Part shown: positions 11,064 through 23,443 of the stretch, piece by piece | Position numbering within the stretch: position 1 is the stretch's first letter | Layout: each line of letters opens with the position of its first letter | From: Erinaceus europaeus | Lineage: Eukaryota; Chordata; Mammalia; Eulipotyphla; Erinaceidae | NCBI RefSeq assembly: GCF_950295315.1 | Contig: NW_026647188.1 | Location: forward strand, 248,001 to 312,000 | Direction: 5' to 3' | DNA length: 64,000 nucleotides | Made by a program: the position numbers and the translations under genes | Notes under the pieces: model-generated | Seen by the model: the letters and a program-made list of their open reading frames with translations, nothing else | Database searches by the model: none | What the model was told of the DNA's origin: nothing

Positions 11064-11475
11064 CTTCTTCTTCTTCTTCTTCTTCTTCTTCTTCTTCTTC
11101 TTCTTTTGTTTCTTTGCTTTCTATTATCTTGATTTATTTTTTGGAATGGACAGTCAGGAATCGAGCGGGAAGGGAGGGATAGAGATTTTGAGAACCGGAG
11201 AGACACGTGCAGCACTTCGGCACCACTTGTAAAGATTTCCCCCTGCAGGTGGGGACCAGGGTCTTGACCGGGGTCCTCCTACAGTGTAACATGAGTGTTT
11301 AACCAGGTGAGGCACCACCTGCTACCCTTAATGTGACATTTGTTTTAGCAATGAAAAGAAATTCTCTTGGCTAGGTAAGAAATAAATAAAATATAAATAA
11401 ATAAATAAAAGTGCTTTTACATTTACACAGTGGATACACACTCTCCGACCTATTCATGTATATTACCTGTACTAT

Positions 11476-11506
<31 letters not shown>

Positions 11507-13707
11507 TTGCCACAAGGGGTTATTGCCACAGCTCAGTGCCAGCACCTGGAATCCACTGCTCCTATGTTCCATTTTTTCCCCTTTTTGCTGCCCTTGTTGC
11601 TTGATTATTGTGGTTAACATTATTATTGTTGTTGTTGTTGTTGTGATGGTTACTGTCCTTGCGGAGGACAGAGAAAAATGTAGAGAGGAGGGGAAAGAGA
11701 GATGGGGGAGAGAAAGATAGGCCCCCTGAAGATCTGCTTCACTAAATAAATAAAGCGCTGACATTTTACTCAGTAGAAACACAGAGAAATGTATACATGT
11801 ATATTACCTGTATTTTTTATTTATGTATTCTTTATCTGTTTGTTTATTTATTTATTTATGTATTTATCTATTTATTGCCTCCAGGGTTATTGTCAGGGTT
11901 AGGGGCCTGCACCAGGAATCCACTGCTCCTGCAGACCACTTTTTCCCCTTTGGCTGCCCTTGTTGTGGTTATTATTATTTTTGTTGTTGCTGTTACTGTC
12001 CTTGCATAGGACAGAGAGAAAGGGAGAGAGGAGTGGAAAGGCAGAGGGGGGAGAGAAAGGTAGACCCCTGCAGGTCTGCTTCACTAGATAAACAAAAAGT
12101 GCATGTATATTTACAAAGTGGATACACGGACGATGTATACATGTATATTATGTGTATATTTTCTCTATGAGTTTATATATATATATATATTTTTTTTTAT
12201 TTATTTATTGCTTCCAGGGTTATGCCAGTGCTTGGTGCCTGTACCAGGAATCCACTGCTCCTGCAGACCATTTATTCTCCTTTTGCTGCCCTTGTTGCTT
12301 GATCATTGTTGTGGTTCTTCTTCTTATTGTTGTTGTTGTTACTGTCCTTGCATAGGACAGAGAGAAAGGGAGAGGGGAGGGGAAAGGCAAAGGGGGGAGA
12401 GAAAGATAGACCCCCTGAAGATCTGCTTCACTCCCTGTAAAGCGACTCCCCTGCAGGTGGGGGTCTGGGGGCCATTCCCAGGATTCTTCCTCCTGTCCCC
12501 TTGTTTCTTGCCACCACCACTTAACCCTCTGAGATACTGCCCAACCTCCCTGGATTTCCTTTTGACAGCAATATGACCTGTCTATTTTTTGAATCCTCAT
12601 TATCCTGAGGATCAGTCCTGGAAATAGTGTCATGAGAAGACACAGGGGGATCTCTGGAATCAGAGAGCGCCTGGAACAGCAGCTGGGGCTCTGGAGCCAG
12701 GGCATGGGGCACCTACCCATCCACCCTCCACAGAGTCCACCTGCCTGCATCTTGGTCCTGCTCCCTCCCAAAAAGATGTTTTCCCTTGTTTCACTGAGAA
12801 TCAGGCATCACACAGGAGAGTCAGGCAGCACTAATTAAAAAAATAAAGAAATAAATAAATAAAAGCGGTTTTTTTGTTTGTTTGTTTGTTTGTTTTTTTT
12901 TTACCCTTACTGAAGGACCAGCTTCTGGGAAGTACAGATTTTCAACCTGAAAACTCTGTCTGCCTGTCTCTGAGAACACAGGAGGAGCCACTGCCCCAGT
13001 CAGACCTTGTGTTCAGAGTGGGGTGTTTTCACCAGTCCTAGGCTTGCACAGAGCACTTGGGACTGGGTGGCCTGAGGCCCAAATGTTACAATGTAGATGG
13101 TTTGTTTACAGTTCCGGCTCCCCAGGACATTGGCCAGACCCACCTCCCTCTGGGACACCCAGAGGAAAAGATTCTTCCCATCCTTAGAGCAAATGGAGTG
13201 GAGGGGGAGGGGAGAGAGGTGCATGTGTGGGCTGCTCATGCCCAGGTGTGTGTGTGGGGCCATGGCAGGGGTCGGAAGGGGGTTGAGGGGCAGAAGGAGA
13301 CTGTTTGGGGGGCAGGCTGCAGGCAGGGGAGCCCCTAAATAGGTGCAGAGTTGTGTGTGTGTGTGGATGTGGTGGCAGGGGGTTAGGGCTGGTCCCCTTG
13401 CTGGATGGTGAGATGGCAGCTGGGCTGGCCCAGGGTCCCCAGGGCTGGAGGGCAGCAGCAGGCTGGCAGGAAAGGAGCGCAGGGAGGCACACAGTAGATG
13501 ACTGTTGGGGAGCTGGGGGACAGGGGGCAAGGGGAAAAGGGGGCATCCTTGCGGAGGGGGAGGGGGCTGGACTGGAGAGTGGGTGGAGCTGGAGGCACGC
13601 AGGTCCTCCGAAGAATCAGGGACTGACAGGACCAGATACCTGCACCCACCCACTGGATAGCAGCTGCAGCACCCAGAGCCAGCAGCCCTGAGTGAGTCCC
13701 TCTGAGG
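9578..13707 (+). repeat. Macrosatellite unit 3 (4130 bp)
   Basis: Full unit. It matches unit 1 at the CTTGCC minisatellite variant and the CTACTACTTC interruption of its (TTC)n tract (11017-11105). The (TTTA)n tract near 11475-11508 is slightly longer than in units 1 and 2. The (GTTT)n tract near 12875 ends in a longer T run. Confidence 0.97.
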
Positions 13708-15158
13708 ATGAGGAAGGGGAGGGGGATGGGGGGGAGGAGGGCCGCTGTCAGCAGGCAACAGGGTCAACAGGGGCATCCACTATGGAGGCCTGTGTCTACG
13801 TGGCCGCCCGCCAAACCCGGGGCAGCTCGGGGCAGCTCAGGGCTCCCAGGGCCCTGGGGGGTGTCTGTGGGGCGGGGGCTGTCAGTCAGTCAGTGTGTCT
13901 GTGTGTCAGTGCACTTGCTTGGACAGGGGCGTGAAGGCCCTTGGCCCCCAGCCCTTGGCTGTCAGATGCCGGCCCCGCCCCAGGACACACCCCCGCCGCG
14001 CCCCTTACCCCCGAGCCCTGCCCACCTGCACTGGCTTTGGCCTGGGGCTCTGGCTCTGGTGGCTGGCCACCACCCTTCAGATCAAGTTCAGGGTGGGTGT
14101 CTTGGCCGCCGCCTCCCTAGGGGTCAACTGGATGGGCGGGGTCCTCGTGACCTAGCACCTCTCGAGCCCTCTGTGATGTGCCCCCCCCAGGATTCTGTGC
14201 TCAGGTGCACTGACACTGGCCAGACCAACTGCCTTGCCAGTAGGTAAGGCGGCAGCGCCCAGACCCCTGGGCCCTGGCACAGAGGGACTGAAGGACTGGA
14301 GGACAGCGCTGACCAACGACAGACCTCGGGGCTGGCAGCCAAGGGAGCAAAGGAGGAAGTGCACCAGGGAGCCAGGGAGCCCAGGCCACAGCTGCCTGCA
14401 TGCCTGCCTGCCTTGCTGGATGCCTGTATGCTACCTCTGTCCAGGTGGGTTTCTCAGTTCCTCTCCTCTCCTCTCCCCTGCTCTCCTCTCCTCTCCTCTG
14501 CTCTCCTCGCCTCGCCTCGCCTGGCCTCGCCTCTCCTCTTGTCTCTCCTCTCTTCTGGGTACCCTGCTCACCAGCTTGATCGCTTCTGACATTTCGCTTG
14601 TAACAGCTGCCCGCACCCGCCCCCTTCCGCGCACCTGATGTGACCCAGCTCACAGGCTCACCTGCTCACCCCACCCACACCCTTACCCCCCACCACATTC
14701 CCTGGATCAGCTCCTCTGCCCTATTCAGCCAAACTGGCCACTTGGGAATGTATCTGTGCAGGCTTGACTGTCTTTATCATTCAAGGTTATATCTCCTTTT
14801 GTACTTAGCTTGGTTGATTGGTGGATGGATAGTTGGATGGATGGATAGATGGATGGATAGATGGATGGATGGATGGAGGAAACGATGCACGGGTTGATTG
14901 ATTGGTTTGGTAGAGGCAGAGAGCCATCTAGGGGTACTTGAGACCTTTGGCATCAGAGCCCTAGTCTGCTGTCGAATGTAAAACATTAACTGCTCAATAA
15001 ATAAATGAATAAATCAATAAAATAAACTGGGTCAACAAAAAACACGGTGTCTTTGCGCTTTCTGGATACGGTATGCTGTGAGGATCTTGATATGGAAAGC
15101 ATTGTCCAAAGCAGCCCCTTGAAATCTTGGGATATTTCATTTTCCCTTCTTCTTCTTC

Positions 15159-15190
<32 letters not shown>

Positions 15191-17840
15191 CTTCTTCTTC
15201 TTCTTCTTCTTCTTCTTCTTCTTCTTCTTCTTCTTCTTCTTTTGTTTCTTTGCTTTCTATTATCTTGATTTATTTTTTGGAATGGACAGTCAGGAATCGA
15301 GAGGGAAGGGAGGGATAGAGATTTTGAGAACCGGAGAGACACGTGCAGCACTTCGGCACCACTTGTAAAGATTTCCCCCTGCAGGTGGGGACCAGGGTCT
15401 TGACCAGGGTCCTCCTACAGTGTAACATGAGTGTTTAACCAGGTGAGGCACCACCTGCTACCCTTAATGTGACATTTGTTTTAGCAATGAAAAGAAATTC
15501 TCTTGGCTAGGTAAGAAATAAATAAAATATAAATAAATAAATAAAAGTGCTTTTACATTTACACAGTGGATACACACACTCCGACCTATTCATGTATATT
15601 ACCTGTACTATTTATTTATTTATTTATTTATTTATTTATTGCCACAAGGGGTTATTGCCACAGCTCAGTGCCAGCACCTGGAATCCACTGCTCCTATGTT
15701 CCATTTTTTCCCCTTTTTGCTGCCCTTGTTGCTTGATTATTGTGGTTAACATTATTATTGTTGTTGTTGTTGTTGTGATGGTTACTGTCCTTGCGGAGGA
15801 CAGAGAAAAATGTAGAGAGGAGGGGAAAGAGAGATGGGGGAGAGAAAGATAGGCCCCCTGAAGATCTGCTTCACTAAATAAATAAAGCGCTGACATTTTA
15901 CTCAGTAGAAACACAGAGAAATGTATACATGTATATTACCTGTATTTTTTATTTATGTATTCTTTATCTGTTTGTTTATTTATTTATTTATGTATTTATC
16001 TATTTATTACCTCCAGGGTTATTGTCAGGGTTAGGGGCCTGCACCAGGAATCCACTGCTCCTGCAGACCACTTTTTCCCCTTTGGCTGCCCTTGTTGTGG
16101 TTATTATTATTTTTGTTGTTGCTGTTACTGTCCTTGCATAGGACAGAGAGAAAGGGAGAGAGGAGTGGAAAGGCAGAGGGGGGAGAGAAAGGTAGACCCC
16201 TGCAGGTCTGCTTCACTAGATAAACAAAAAGTGCATGTATATTTACAAAGTGGATACACGGACGATGTATACATGTATATTATGTGTATATTTTCTCTAT
16301 GAGTTTATATATATATATATATTTTTTTTTATTTATTTATTGCTTCCAGGGTTATGCCAGTGCTTGGTGCCTGTACCAGGAATCCACTGCTCCTGCAGAC
16401 CATTTATTCTCCTTTTGCTGCCCTTGTTGCTTGATCATTGTTGTGGTTCTTCTTCTTATTGTTGTTGTTGTTACTGTCCTTGCATAGGACAGAGAGAAAG
16501 GGAGAGGGGAGGGGAAAGGCAAAGGGGGGAGAGAAAGATAGACCCCCTGAAGATCTGCTTCACTCCCTGTAAAGTGACTCCCCTGCAGGTGGGGGTCTGG
16601 GGGCCATTCCCAGGATTCTTCCTCCTGTCCCCTTGTTTCTTGCCACCACCACTTAACCCTCTGAGATACTGCCCAACCTCCCTGGATTTCCTTTTGACAG
16701 CAATATGACCTGTCTATTTTTTGAATCCTCATTATCCTGAGGATCAGTCCTGGAAATAGTGTCATGAGAAGACACAGGGGGATCTCTGGAATCAGAGAGC
16801 GCCTGGAACAGCAGCTGGGGCTCTGGAGCCAGGGCATGGGGCACCTACCCATCCACCCTCCACAGAGTCTACCTGCCTGCATCTTGGTCCTGCTCCCTCC
16901 CAAAAAGATGTTTTCCCTTGTTTCACTGAGAATCAGGCATCACACAGGAGAGTCAGGCAGCACTAATTAAAAAAATAAAGAAAGAAATAAATAAAAGCGG
17001 TTTTGTTTGTTTGTTTGTTTGTTTGTTTGTTTTTTACCCTTACTGAAGGACCAGCTTCTGGGAAGTACAGATTTTCAACCTGAAAACTCTGTCTGCCTGT
17101 CTCTGAGAACACAGGAGGAGCCACTGCCCCAGTCAGACCTTGTGTTCAGAGTGGGGTGTTTTCACCAGTCCTAGGCTTGCACAGAGCACTTGGGACTGGG
17201 TGGCCTGAGGCCCAAATGTTACAATGTAGATGGTTTGTTTACAGTTCCGGCTCCCCAGGACATTGGCCAGACCCACCTCCCTCTGGGACACCCAGAGGAA
17301 AAGATTCTTCCCATCCTTAGAGCAAATGGAGTGGAGGGGGAGGGGAGAGAGGTGCATGTGTGGGCTGCTCATGCCCAGGTGTGTGTGTGGGGCCATGGCA
17401 GGGGTCGGAAGGGGGTTGAGGGGCAGAAGGAGACTGTTTGGGGGGCAGGCTGCAGGCAGGGGAGCCCCTAAATAGGTGCAGAGTTGTGTGTGTGTGTGGA
17501 TGTGGTGGCAGGGGGTTAGGGCTGGTCCCCTTGCTGGATGGTGAGATGGCAGCTGGGCTGGCCCAGGGTCCCCAGGGCTGGAGGGCAGCAGCAGGCTGGC
17601 AGGAAAGGAGCGCAGGGAGGCACACAGTAGATGACTGTTGGGGAGCTGGGGGACAGGGGGCAAGGGGAAAAGGGGGCATCCTTGCGGAGGGGGAGGGGGC
17701 TGGACTGGAGAGTGGGTGGAGCTGGAGGCACGCAGGTCCTCCGAAGAATCAGGGACTGACAGGACCAGATACCTGCACCCACCCACTGGATAGCAGCTGC
17801 AGCACCCAGAGCCAGCAGCCCTGAGTGAGTCCCTCTGAGG
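13708..17840 (+). repeat. Macrosatellite unit 4 (4133 bp)
   Basis: Full unit with a long (TTC)n tract (15147-15242). Private or transitional changes include GATCTTGATATGG near 15084 and TTGACCAGGGT near 15400. It keeps CTCTTGG near 15498 like units 1-3, but has GAGAGGG after the SINE start near 15300, as do the units to its right. It is therefore a transition unit between left-type and right-type copies. Confidence 0.97.
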
Positions 17841-19291
17841 ATGAGGAAGGGGAGGGGGATGGGGGGGAGGAGGGCCGCTGTCAGCAGGCAACAGGGTCAA
17901 CAGGGGCATCCACTATGGAGGCCTGTGTCTACGTGGCCGCCCGCCAAACCCGGGGCAGCTCGGGGCAGCTCAGGGCTCCCAGGGCCCTGGGGGGTGTCTG
18001 TGGGGCGGGGGCTGTCAGTCAGTCAGTGTGTCTGTGTGTCAGTGCACTTGCTTGGACAGGGGCGTGAAGGCCCTTGGCCCCCAGCCCTTGGCTGTCAGAT
18101 GCCGGCCCCGCCCCAGGACACACCCCCGCCGCGCCCCTTACCCCCGAGCCCTGCCCACCTGCACTGGCTTTGGCCTGGGGCTCTGGCTCTGGTGGCTGGC
18201 CACCACCCTTCAGATCAAGTTCAGGGTGGGTGTCTTGGCCGCCGCCTCCCTAGGGGTCAACTGGATGGGCGGGGTCCTCGTGACCTAGCACCTCTCGAGC
18301 CCTCTGTGATGTGCCCCCCCCAGGATTCTGTGCTCAGGTGCACTGACACTGGCCAGACCAACTGCCTTGCCAGTAGGTAAGGCGGCAGCGCCCAGACCCC
18401 TGGGCCCTGGCACAGAGGGACTGAAGGACTGGAGGACAGCGCTGACCAACGACAGACCTCGGGGCTGGCAGCCAAGGGAGCAAAGGAGGAAGTGCACCAG
18501 GGAGCCAGGGAGCCCAGGCCACAGCTGCCTGCATGCCTGCCTGCCTTGCTGGATGCCTGTATGCTACCTCTGTCCAGGTGGGTTTCTCAGTTCCTCTCCT
18601 CTCCTCTCCCCTGCTCTCCTCTCCTCTCCTCTGCTCTCCTCGCCTCGCCTCGCCTGGCCTCGCCTCTCCTCTTGTCTCTCCTCTCTTCTGGGTACCCTGC
18701 TCACCAGCTTGATCGCTTCTGACATTTCGCTTGTAACAGCTGCCCGCACCCGCCCCCTTCCGCGCACCTGATGTGACCCAGCTCACAGGCTCACCTGCTC
18801 ACCCCACCCACACCCTTACCCCCCACCACATTCCCTGGATCAGCTCCTCTGCCCTATTCAGCCAAACTGGCCACTTGGGAATGTATCTGTGCAGGCTTGA
18901 CTGTCTTTATCATTCAAGGTTATATCTCCTTTTGTACTTAGCTTGGTTGATTGGTGGATGGATAGTTGGATGGATGGATAGATGGATGGATAGATGGATG
19001 GATGGATGGAGGAAACGATGCACGGGTTGATTGATTGGTTTGGTAGAGGCAGAGAGCCATCTAGGGGTACTTGAGACCTTTGGCATCAGAGCCCTAGTCT
19101 GCTGTCGAATGTAAAACATTAACTGCTCAATAAATAAATGAATAAATCAATAAAATAAACTGGGTCAACAAAAAACACGGTGTCTTTGCGCTTTCTGGAT
19201 ATGGTATGCTGTGAGGATCTTAATATGGAAAGCATTGTCCAAAGCAGCCCCTTGAAATCTTGGGATATTTCATTTTCCCTTCTTCTTCTTC

Positions 19292-19323
<32 letters not shown>

Positions 19324-21960
19324 CTTCTTCTTCTTCTTCTTCTTCTTCTTCTTCTTCTTCTTCTTTTGTTTCTTTGCTTTCTATTATCTTGATTTATTTT
19401 TTGGAATGGACAGTCAGGAATCAAGAGGGAAGGGAGGGATAGAGATTTTGAGAACCGGAGAGACACGTGCAGCACTTCGGCACCACTTGTAAAGATTTCC
19501 CCCTGCAGGTGGGGACCAGGGTCTTGACCGGGGTCCTCCTACAGTGTAACATGAGTGTTTAACCAGGTGAGGCACCACCTGCTACCCTTAATGTGACATT
19601 TGTTTTAGCAATGAAAAGAAATTCTCTGGGCTAGGTAAGAAATAAATAAAATATAAATAAATAAATAAAAGTGCTTTTACATTTACACAGTGGATACACA
19701 CACTCCGACCTATTCATGTATATTACCTGTACTATTTATTTATTTATTTATTTATTGCCACAAGGGGTTATTGCCACAGCTCAGTGCCAGCACCTGGAAT
19801 CCACTGCTCCTATGTTCCATTTTTTCCCCTTTTTGCTGCCCTTGTTGCTTGATTATTGTGGTTAACATTATTATTGTTGTTGTTGTTGTTGTGATGGTTA
19901 CTGTCCTTGCGGAGGACAGAGAAAAATGTAGAGAGGAGGGGAAAGAGAGATGGGGGAGAGAAAGATAGGCCCCCTGAAGATCTGCTTCACTAAATAAATA
20001 AAGCGCTGACATTTTACTCAGTAGAAACACAGAGAAATGTATACATGTATATTACCTGTATTTTTTATTTATGTATTCTTTATCTGTTTGTTTATTTATT
20101 TATTTATGTATTTATCTATTTATTACCTCCAGGGTTATTGTCAGGGTTAGGGGCCTGCACCAGGAATCCACTGCTCCTGCAGACCACTTTTTCCCCTTTG
20201 GCTGCCCTTGTTGTGGTTATTATTATTTTTGTTGTTGCTGTTACTGTCCTTGCATAGGACAGAGAGAAAGGGAGAGAGGAGTGGAAAGGCAGAGGGGGGA
20301 GAGAAAGGTAGACCCCTGCAGGTCTGCTTCACTAGATAAACAAAAAGTGCATGTATATTTACAAAGTGGATACACGGACGATGTATACATGTATATTATG
20401 TGTATATTTTCTCTATGAGTTTATATATATATATATATTTTTTTTTTATTTATTTATTGCTTCCAGGGTTATGCCAGTGCTTGGTGCCTGTACCAGGAAT
20501 CCACTGCTCCTGCAGACCATTTATTCTCCTTTTGCTGCCCTTGTTGCTTGATCATTGTTGTGGTTCTTCTTCTTATTGTTGTTGTTGTTACTGTCCTTGC
20601 ATAGGACAGAGAGAAAGGGAGAGGGGAGGGGAAAGGCAAAGGGGGGAGAGAAAGATAGACCCCCTGAAGATCTGCTTCACTCCCTGTAAAGCGACTCCCC
20701 TGCAGGTGGGGGTCTGGGGGCCATTCCCAGGATTCTTCCTCCTGTCCCCTTGTTTCTTGCCACCACCACTTAACCCTCTGAGATACTGCCCAACCTCCCT
20801 GGATTTCCTTTTGACAGCAATATGACCTGTCTATTTTTTGAATCCTCATTATCCTGAGGATCAGTCCTGGAAATAGTGTCATGAGAAGACACAGGGGGAT
20901 CTCTGGAATCAGAGAGCGCCTGGAACAGCAGCTGGGGCTCTGGAGCCAGGGCATGGGGCACCTACCCATCCACCCTCCACAGAGTCTACCTGCCTGCATC
21001 TTGGTCCTGCTCCCTCCCAAAAAGATGTTTTCCCTTGTTTCACTGAGAATCAGGCATCACACAGGAGAGTCAGGCAGCACTAATTAAAAAAATAAAGAAA
21101 TAAATAAATAAAAGCGGTTTTTTTGTTTGTTTGTTTGTTTGTTTGTTTGTTTTTTACCCTTACTGAAGGACCAGCTTCTGGGAAGTACAGATTTTCAACC
21201 TGAAAACTCTGTCTGCCTGTCTCTGAGAACACAGGAGGAGCCACTGCCCCAGTCAGACCTTGTGTTCAGAGTGGGGTGTTTTCACCAGTCCTAGGCTTGC
21301 ACAGAGCACTTGGGACTGGGTGGCCTGAGGCCCAAATGTTACAATGTAGATGGTTTGTTTACAGTTCCGGCTCCCCAGGACATTGGCCAGACCCACCTCC
21401 CTCTGGGACACCCAGAGGAAAAGATTCTTCCCATCCTTAGAGCAAATGGAGTGGAGGGGGAGGGGAGAGAGGTGCATGTGTGGGCTGCTCATGCCCAGGT
21501 GTGTGTGTGGGGCCATGGCAGGGGTCGGAAGGGGGTTGAGGGGCAGAAGGAGACTGTTTGGGGGGCAGGCTGCAGGCAGGGGAGCCCCTAAATAGGTGCA
21601 GAGTTGTGTGTGTGTGTGGATGTGGTGGCAGGGGGTTAGGGCTGGTCCCCTTGCTGGATGGTGAGATGGCAGCTGGGCTGGCCCAGGGTCCCCAGGGCTG
21701 GAGGGCAGCAGCAGGCTGGCAGGAAAGGAGCGCAGGGAGGCACACAGTAGATGACTGTTGGGGAGCTGGGGGACAGGGGGCAAGGGGAAAAGGGGGCATC
21801 CTTGCGGAGGGGGAGGGGGCTGGACTGGAGAGTGGGTGGAGCTGGAGGCACGCAGGTCCTCCGAAGAATCAGGGACTGACAGGACCAGATACCTGCACCC
21901 ACCCACTGGATAGCAGCTGCAGCACCCAGAGCCAGCAGCCCTGAGTGAGTCCCTCTGAGG
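17841..21960 (+). repeat. Macrosatellite unit 5 (4120 bp)
   Basis: Full unit. It is the first with CTCTGGG near 19624, which all units to the right share, and the first with GGATATGG instead of GGATACGG near 19198. It has AATCAAGAGGG near 19429, shared with unit 6. The (TTC)n tract is at 19280-19366 and the (TTTA)n tract near 19735 is shortened. The variant AGAGTCTACC near 20983 is shared with the preceding copy near 16864. Confidence 0.97.
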
Positions 21961-23411
21961 ATGAGGAAGGGGAGGGGGATGGGGGGGAGGAGGGCCGCTG
22001 TCAGCAGGCAACAGGGTCAACAGGGGCATCCACTATGGAGGCCTGTGTCTACGTGGCCGCCCGCCAAACCCGGGGCAGCTCGGGGCAGCTCAGGGCTCCC
22101 AGGGCCCTGGGGGGTGTCTGTGGGGCGGGGGCTGTCAGTCAGTCAGTGTGTCTGTGTGTCAGTGCACTTGCTTGGACAGGGGCGTGAAGGCCCTTGGCCC
22201 CCAGCCCTTGGCTGTCAGATGCCGGCCCCGCCCCAGGACACACCCCCGCCGCGCCCCTTACCCCCGAGCCCTGCCCACCTGCACTGGCTTTGGCCTGGGG
22301 CTCTGGCTCTGGTGGCTGGCCACCACCCTTCAGATCAAGTTCAGGGTGGGTGTCTTGGCCGCCGCCTCCCTAGGGGTCAACTGGATGGGCGGGGTCCTCG
22401 TGACCTAGCACCTCTCGAGCCCTCTGTGATGTGCCCCCCCCAGGATTCTGTGCTCAGGTGCACTGACACTGGCCAGACCAACTGCCTTGCCAGTAGGTAA
22501 GGCGGCAGCGCCCAGACCCCTGGGCCCTGGCACAGAGGGACTGAAGGACTGGAGGACAGCGCTGACCAACGACAGACCTCGGGGCTGGCAGCCAAGGGAG
22601 CAAAGGAGGAAGTGCACCAGGGAGCCAGGGAGCCCAGGCCACAGCTGCCTGCATGCCTGCCTGCCTTGCTGGATGCCTGTATGCTACCTCTGTCCAGGTG
22701 GGTTTCTCAGTTCCTCTCCTCTCCTCTCCCCTGCTCTCCTCTCCTCTCCTCTGCTCTCCTCGCCTCGCCTCGCCTGGCCTCGCCTCTCCTCTTGTCTCTC
22801 CTCTCTTCTGGGTACCCTGCTCACCAGCTTGATCGCTTCTGACATTTCGCTTGTAACAGCTGCCCGCACCCGCCCCCTTCCGCGCACCTGATGTGACCCA
22901 GCTCACAGGCTCACCTGCTCACCCCACCCACACCCTTACCCCCCACCACATTCCCTGGATCAGCTCCTCTGCCCTATTCAGCCAAACTGGCCACTTGGGA
23001 ATGTATCTGTGCAGGCTTGACTGTCTTTATCATTCAAGGTTATATCTCCTTTTGTACTTAGCTTGGTTGATTGGTGGATGGATAGTTGGATGGATGGATA
23101 GATGGATGGATAGATGGATGGATGGATGGAGGAAACGATGCACGGGTTGATTGATTGGTTTGGTAGAGGCAGAGAGCCATCTAGGGGTACTTGAGACCTT
23201 TGGCATCAGAGCCCTAGTCTGCTGTCGAATGTAAAACATTAACTGCTCAATAAATAAATGAATAAATCAATAAAATAAACTGGGTCAACAAAAAACACGG
23301 TGTCTTTGCGCTTTCTGGATATGGTATGCTGTGAGGATCTTAATATGGAAAGCATTGTCCAAAGCAGCCCCTTGAAATCTTGGGATATTTCATTTTCCCT
23401 TCTTCTTCTTC

Positions 23412-23443
<32 letters not shown>

